Shown here: positions 5,371-5,379 of the stretch, one piece after another
Numbering within the stretch: the first letter of the stretch is position 1
How the letters are laid out: each line of letters begins with the position of its first letter
NCBI GenBank assembly: GCA_031271525.1
Contig: JAISVO010000164.1
Coordinates: 1 to 5,379, forward strand
Length of the DNA: 5,379 nucleotides
Direction of reading: 5' to 3'
From: Oscillospiraceae bacterium
GTDB taxonomy: Bacteria; Bacillota; Clostridia; Oscillospirales; UBA929
Program-made: the position numbers and the translations under genes
The notes under the pieces: model-generated
Seen by the model: only the letters and a program-made list of their open reading frames with translations
Database searches by the model: none
Told to the model about the DNA's origin: nothing

Positions 5371-5379
5371 GAAATGTAA

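Noticed and set aside
1..5379. A new multi-gene defence, mobile or biosynthetic system
   Set aside because: All major coding space is taken up by core wall, shape and sporulation genes plus a PurC-like enzyme. There are no direct repeats, inverted ends, integrase, CRISPR or toxin-antitoxin features.

Overview
The window looks like a core chromosomal segment of a GC-rich, endospore-forming Firmicute, most likely a clostridial lineage. The evidence is a dipicolinate synthase pair (dpaA and dpaB, made only by spore formers), a SpoVG homologue, an Mbl-type MreB actin, a MurC with the Firmicute-like EACEY motif, strong AGGAGG-type ribosome binding sites, TTG and GTG starts, and an intrinsic terminator. 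Identities rest on recognised motifs read by eye; no database search was possible.

Layout, left to right. Positions 1-226 (+) hold the end of a membrane protein, probably the C-terminal membrane part of an M28-like peptidase. Positions 286-960 (+) encode a divergent PurC-like protein with its own extended -10 promoter. It converges on, and overlaps by 6 bp, a minus-strand pair: dpaA (1515-2237) and dpaB (955-1518), joined by an ATGA overlap. Upstream of dpaA lie a candidate sigma-K promoter and a strong intrinsic terminator that ends spoVG (2343-2729, minus). A 77-bp divergent spacer separates spoVG from murC (2807-4150, +, TTG start). murC converges on an mbl/mreB gene (4255-5280, minus) that has a near-consensus sigma-A promoter at the right edge.

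Functionally the window joins cell-wall synthesis and shape (MurC in the cytoplasm, Mbl/MreB under the membrane), developmental regulation (SpoVG) and the late spore programme (DpaAB makes dipicolinic acid in the mother cell for the spore core). The PurC-like gene is the least certain: it keeps the family scaffold but departs from it at several signature positions, and no other purine gene is visible nearby.

I see no mobile element, CRISPR array, tRNA, rRNA or convincing new multi-gene system. The points most worth following are the PurC-like paralogue, the shortened DpaA N-terminal domain, and the spoVG terminator that appears to share bases with the dpaA promoter.
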